A program made the translations under genes and the position numbers. A stretch of 64,000 nt of DNA from Klebsiella huaxiensis (GTDB lineage Bacteria > Pseudomonadota > Gammaproteobacteria > Enterobacterales > Enterobacteriaceae), in contig NZ_CP036175.1 of NCBI RefSeq assembly GCF_003261575.2, positions 4,216,001-4,280,000 of the forward strand, written 5' to 3'. The notes below the pieces were generated by a model that searched no databases, had not been told where the DNA came from, and saw nothing but the letters and a program-made list of their open reading frames with translations. Position 1 is the stretch's first letter. Each line of letters starts with the position of its first letter. Below are positions 61,259 through 64,000 of the stretch, piece by piece.

Positions 61259-62247
61259 TTGCCCCTTCTCGCCGCCTGATTTTTAGCTGCCTGCTTCTGG
61301 TGATCGCCAGCGTGCTGGTCTCCCTGTGGGGGCTCGGCACCGGTCTGGTACCGTTAAGCGTTGAGCAAGTTATCTCCGCGCTGATTGGCGATGCGCCGCG
61401 CAACGTCACCATGGTGGTGACCGAGTGGCGTCTGCCGCGCGTGCTGATGGCGCTGCTGATCGGCGCCGCGCTCGGCGTCAGCGGGGCGATTTTCCAGTCT
61501 CTCACCCGCAACCCGCTGGGCAGCCCGGACGTCATGGGCTTTAACACCGGCGCCTGGAGCGGCGTGCTGGTGGCGATGGTGATGTTCGGCCAGAACCTGG
61601 CGGCTATCGCCATGGCGGCAATGGTTGGCGGTATCCTCACCGCGCTGGTGGTCTGGCTGCTGGCCTGGCGCAACGGCATTGAGACCTTTCGCCTGATTAT
61701 TATCGGCATCGGCATCCGCGCCATGCTGGTGGCGTTTAACACCTGGCTGTTGCTGCGCGCCTCGCTGGAAACCGCACTCTCTGCCGGATTATGGTACGCC
61801 GGTTCCCTTAACGGCCTGACCTGGGGCAAAACCTGGCCCTCTGCGCCGCTGATTCTGCTGATGCTGGTTTTTGCCGCGCTGCTGGCGCGACGCATGCGGC
61901 TACTGGAGATGGGCGACGATACCGCCTGCGCGCTGGGCGTGCGGGTTGAGCGTTCGCGCCTGCTGATGATGCTGGTCGGGGTGGTGCTCACCGCCGCCGC
62001 CACCGCGCTTGCCGGGCCGATTTCGTTTATCGCCCTGGTGGCCCCGCATATCGCGCGCCGCCTTAGCGGTACCGCTTGCTGGGGCCTGGCTCAGTCCGCG
62101 TTGTGCGGCGCGCTGGTGCTGGCACTCTCTGACTACTGTGCTCAGCGCCTGTTTATGCCTTATCAGTTACCGGTGGGTGTGATGACCGTCAGCCTCGGCG
62201 GCATCTACCTCATTGGGTTATTAATTCAGGAGTCCCGCAAAAAATGA
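61255..62247 (+). CDS. fepG: FepG, ferric-enterobactin permease
   Basis: 330 aa FecCD-family permease. RLPRVLMALLIGAALGVSGA and NPLGSPDVMGFNTGAWSG are typical. Starts with GTG overlapping fepD; ends overlapping fepC (ATGA). Confidence 0.96.
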   Translation: MIAPSRRLIFSCLLLVIASVLVSLWGLGTGLVPLSVEQVISALIGDAPRNVTMVVTEWRLPRVLMALLIGAALGVSGAIFQSLTRNPLGSPDVMGFNTGAWSGVLVAMVMFGQNLAAIAMAAMVGGILTALVVWLLAWRNGIETFRLIIIGIGIRAMLVAFNTWLLLRASLETALSAGLWYAGSLNGLTWGKTWPSAPLILLMLVFAALLARRMRLLEMGDDTACALGVRVERSRLLMMLVGVVLTAAATALAGPISFIALVAPHIARRLSGTACWGLAQSALCGALVLALSDYCAQRLFMPYQLPVGVMTVSLGGIYLIGLLIQESRKK

Positions 62248-63038
62248 CCGCTGTAACCTCCCGTTTGCGCGGCGACCAGTTGACCCTGGCGTACGGCAAA
62301 AAGACCATCGCCGAATCGCTGAACGTGACCATTCCCGATGGACATTTTACCGCCATTATTGGTCCTAACGGCTGCGGTAAATCGACGCTGCTGCGCACCC
62401 TGAGTCGTCTGATGACGCCCACCAGCGGCCACGTCTGGCTCGACGGCGAGCAGATCCAGCATTACGCCAGCAAAGAGGTGGCTAAACGGATCGGCCTGCT
62501 GGCGCAGAATGCCACTACGCCTGGCGATATCACCGTTCAGGAGCTGGTGGCTCGCGGGCGCTATCCGCACCAACCGATGTTTACTCGTTGGCGCAAAGAG
62601 GATGAAGAGGCGGTCAGCAAGGCGATGAAAGCCACCGGGATCACCGACCTGGCGCTGCAAAGCGTCGATACGCTCTCCGGCGGCCAGCGTCAGCGGGCGT
62701 GGATCGCCATGGTGCTGGCGCAGGAAACGGCAATTATGCTGTTGGATGAACCGACCACCTGGCTCGATATCAGCCATCAGATCGATCTGCTGGAGCTGCT
62801 GAGCGAGCTGAATCGGGAGAAGGGATATACGCTGGCGGCGGTGCTGCATGACCTGAACCAGGCCTGCCGCTATGCCACCCATTTGATTGCCCTGCGCGAT
62901 GGCAAAATCGTCGCCGAGGGCGCGCCGAAAGAGATTGTCAGCGCGGAGCTTATCGAGAGGATTTACGGCCTGCGCTGTACGATCATTGAAGATCCGGTGG
63001 CGCATACGCCGCTGGTGGTACCGCTCGGTCGAAAGTAG
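62244..63038 (+). CDS. fepC: FepC, ferric-enterobactin ABC ATPase
   Basis: 264 aa. Walker A GPNGCGKST (about residues 38-46), signature LSGGQRQRAWIAMVLAQE, Walker B IMLLDEPTTWLD and switch His in AVLHDLNQA. Energises FepDG. In E. coli fepE follows; here the next gene is entF after a repeat array. Confidence 0.96.
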   Translation: MTAVTSRLRGDQLTLAYGKKTIAESLNVTIPDGHFTAIIGPNGCGKSTLLRTLSRLMTPTSGHVWLDGEQIQHYASKEVAKRIGLLAQNATTPGDITVQELVARGRYPHQPMFTRWRKEDEEAVSKAMKATGITDLALQSVDTLSGGQRQRAWIAMVLAQETAIMLLDEPTTWLDISHQIDLLELLSELNREKGYTLAAVLHDLNQACRYATHLIALRDGKIVAEGAPKEIVSAELIERIYGLRCTIIEDPVAHTPLVVPLGRK

Positions 63039-63053
63039 ATATTCCCGGCTCGC

Positions 63054-63790
63054 GCTGTGCTTAGCCGGGAAATATGCCAGGTCTGAAATCCTCTGCGGCT
63101 TGCTTCCCCGGTGGCGCTTCGCTGACCGGGCTACGGGTTCACAGCCGTCTGTGGGTCGGGTAGCCCGGACAGGCGCGTCTAGCGCCGCCTCCGGGAAATG
63201 TGCCAGGTCTGAAATCCTCTGCGGTTTGCTTCCCCGGTGGCGCTTCGCTGACCGGGCTACGGGTTCACAGCCGTCTGCAGGTCGGGTAGCCCGGACAGGT
63301 GCGTCTAGCTTCACCCCCGGGAAATGTGCCAGGTCTGAAATCCTCTGCGGTTTGCTTCCCCGGTGGCGCTTCGCTGACCGGGCTACGGGTTCACAGCCGT
63401 CTGCGGGTCGGGTAGCCCGGACAGGCGCGTCAAGCGCCGCCTCCGGGAAATATGCCAGGTCTGAAATCCTCTGCGGCTTGCTTCCCCGGTGGCGCTTCGC
63501 TGACCGGGCTACGGGTTCACAGCCGTCTGCGGGTCGGGTAGCCCGGACAGGCGCGTCTAGCGCCGCCTTCGGGAAATGTGCCAGATCTGAAATGCTCTGC
63601 GGTTTGCTTCCCCGGTGGCGCTTCGCTGACCGGGCTACGGGTTCACCACCATCTGCGGGTCGGGTAGCCCGGACAGGCGCGTCAAGCGCCGCCTCCGGGA
63701 AATGTGCCAGGTCTGAAATCCTCTGCGGTTTGCTTCCCCGGTGGCGCTTCGCTGACCGGGCTACGGGTTCACCACCATCTGCAACCCGGG
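63054..63790. repeat. 126-bp tandem repeat array of REP-like units (5 full copies and a partial sixth)
   Basis: The anchor GCCAGGTCTGAAATCCTCTG (or GCCAGATCTGAAATGCTCTG in copy 5) recurs at 63076, 63202, 63328, 63454, 63580 and 63706, an exact 126-bp spacing. Each unit carries two REP-like palindromes (CCCGGTGGCGCTTCGCTGAC with CCGGGCTACGGG, and GGGTAGCCCGGACAGG with GCCGCCTCCGGG). Copies differ by a few bases. Because 126 is a multiple of three, frames stay open through it on both strands, but no real gene is indicated. Confidence 0.9.
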
Positions 63791-63803
63791 AGTTCATCTA
63801 TCC

Positions 63804-64000
63804 CTACCCCAATATCTCCCTGACTACCGGGCCAATCTCCTCAAAGGCCTGCGGAGAGATAATATCCACATGGGCGCAATCCTGGCTAAAGACCTCCAGC
63901 TCACCAACCCACGGTCCCCAGACCACCTGCGGATCCATACCCGCCTGACGAGTTCTCTCCGCGACGAACAGCGTCGCCTTACCGTCAAACTTCGCGCTGT
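63804..64000 (-). CDS. entF: EntF, enterobactin synthase component F, C-terminal end
   Basis: The last 65 codons before a TAG at 63806-63804; the gene continues past the right edge. The translation FDGKATLFVAERTRQAGMDP and FSQDCAHVDIISPQAFEEIG matches the thioesterase end of E. coli EntF, including the late catalytic His region (DCAHVDII). It is the serine-activating NRPS that cyclises three DHB-Ser units. Confidence 0.92.
   Translation of the reverse strand, partial: SAKFDGKATLFVAERTRQAGMDPQVVWGPWVGELEVFSQDCAHVDIISPQAFEEIGPVVREILG

Noticed and set aside
63054..63790. Possible CRISPR array
   Set aside because: The units are 126 bp and follow head to tail with no unique spacers, and no cas genes are nearby.
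62226..63797. A 523-codon minus-strand frame with 42-residue repeats
   Set aside because: It is antisense to fepC for half its length, and its repeats are only the translated 126-bp REP array. No start signal or family is recognised.
62887..63948. A long plus-strand frame through the repeat array
   Set aside because: Starts inside fepC in another frame and runs into the antisense of entF; open only because the repeat period is a multiple of three.

Overview
The window is chromosomal DNA of an enteric bacterium of the Klebsiella/Raoultella group. The backbone follows the E. coli order entF-fepC-fepG-fepD-entS-fepB-entC-entE-entB-entA-entH-cstA-ybdD-ybdH-ybdL. A full methionine salvage set (mtnA, B, C, D, E, K), a Klebsiella-type phytase and many REP-like palindromes point to that group. 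The species is not settled from sequence alone.

Layout. 0-1.5 kb: end of mtnE (ybdL-like), divergent from mtnC-mtnD, with tandem MetJ boxes between. 1.6-4 kb: a BisC-like molybdopterin oxidoreductase (minus). 4.4-9.8 kb: a ribose-type ABC importer plus a PfkB kinase (plus). 9.9-13 kb: mtnB, an FGGY kinase and a 2-hydroxyacid dehydrogenase (minus), with a MetJ-like operator upstream. 13.7-17.4 kb: codB, a PucR regulator and codA. 17.4-24.7 kb: a MalFGK-type ABC importer with two Cys-type sulfatases (minus). 25.1-29.7 kb: a LacI regulator, an inositol-monophosphatase-family enzyme, an organophosphate MFS transporter and a phytase, which look like a phytate/inositol-phosphate utilisation unit. 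29.9-32.2 kb: mtnA and mtnK, divergent around MetJ boxes. 32.3-37.3 kb: a second ribose-type ABC importer plus an LVIVD beta-propeller protein, divergent from ybdH and again with phased MetJ boxes. 38.7-39.4 kb: a RelE/Xre toxin-antitoxin pair.

39.4-49.4 kb is an AT-richer accessory island between ybdH and ybdD. It holds a HutC-type GntR regulator, an adenosine deaminase, a XapX-like small membrane protein, a KdgM-like porin, a periplasmic HAD protein, a phytase-like esterase, a PfkB kinase, a SIS-domain protein, an ADP-ribosylglycohydrolase-family protein and a GPH symporter. It resembles an enlarged version of the uncharacterised E. coli yegTUVW cluster, and a shared operator motif sits in front of its transcription units.

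49.4-64 kb: ybdD-cstA and the Fur-controlled enterobactin synthesis, export and uptake genes, with an ERIC element carrying an insert, a chitin-binding-domain remnant, and a 126-bp tandem repeat array between fepC and entF.

The methionine-salvage theme runs through the left half: four operator regions resembling tandem met boxes lie at mtnE/mtnC, mtnB, mtnA/mtnK and ABC importer/ybdH. This suggests coordinated control by S-adenosylmethionine of MTR uptake, phosphorylation, recycling and an extra kinase/dehydrogenase branch.
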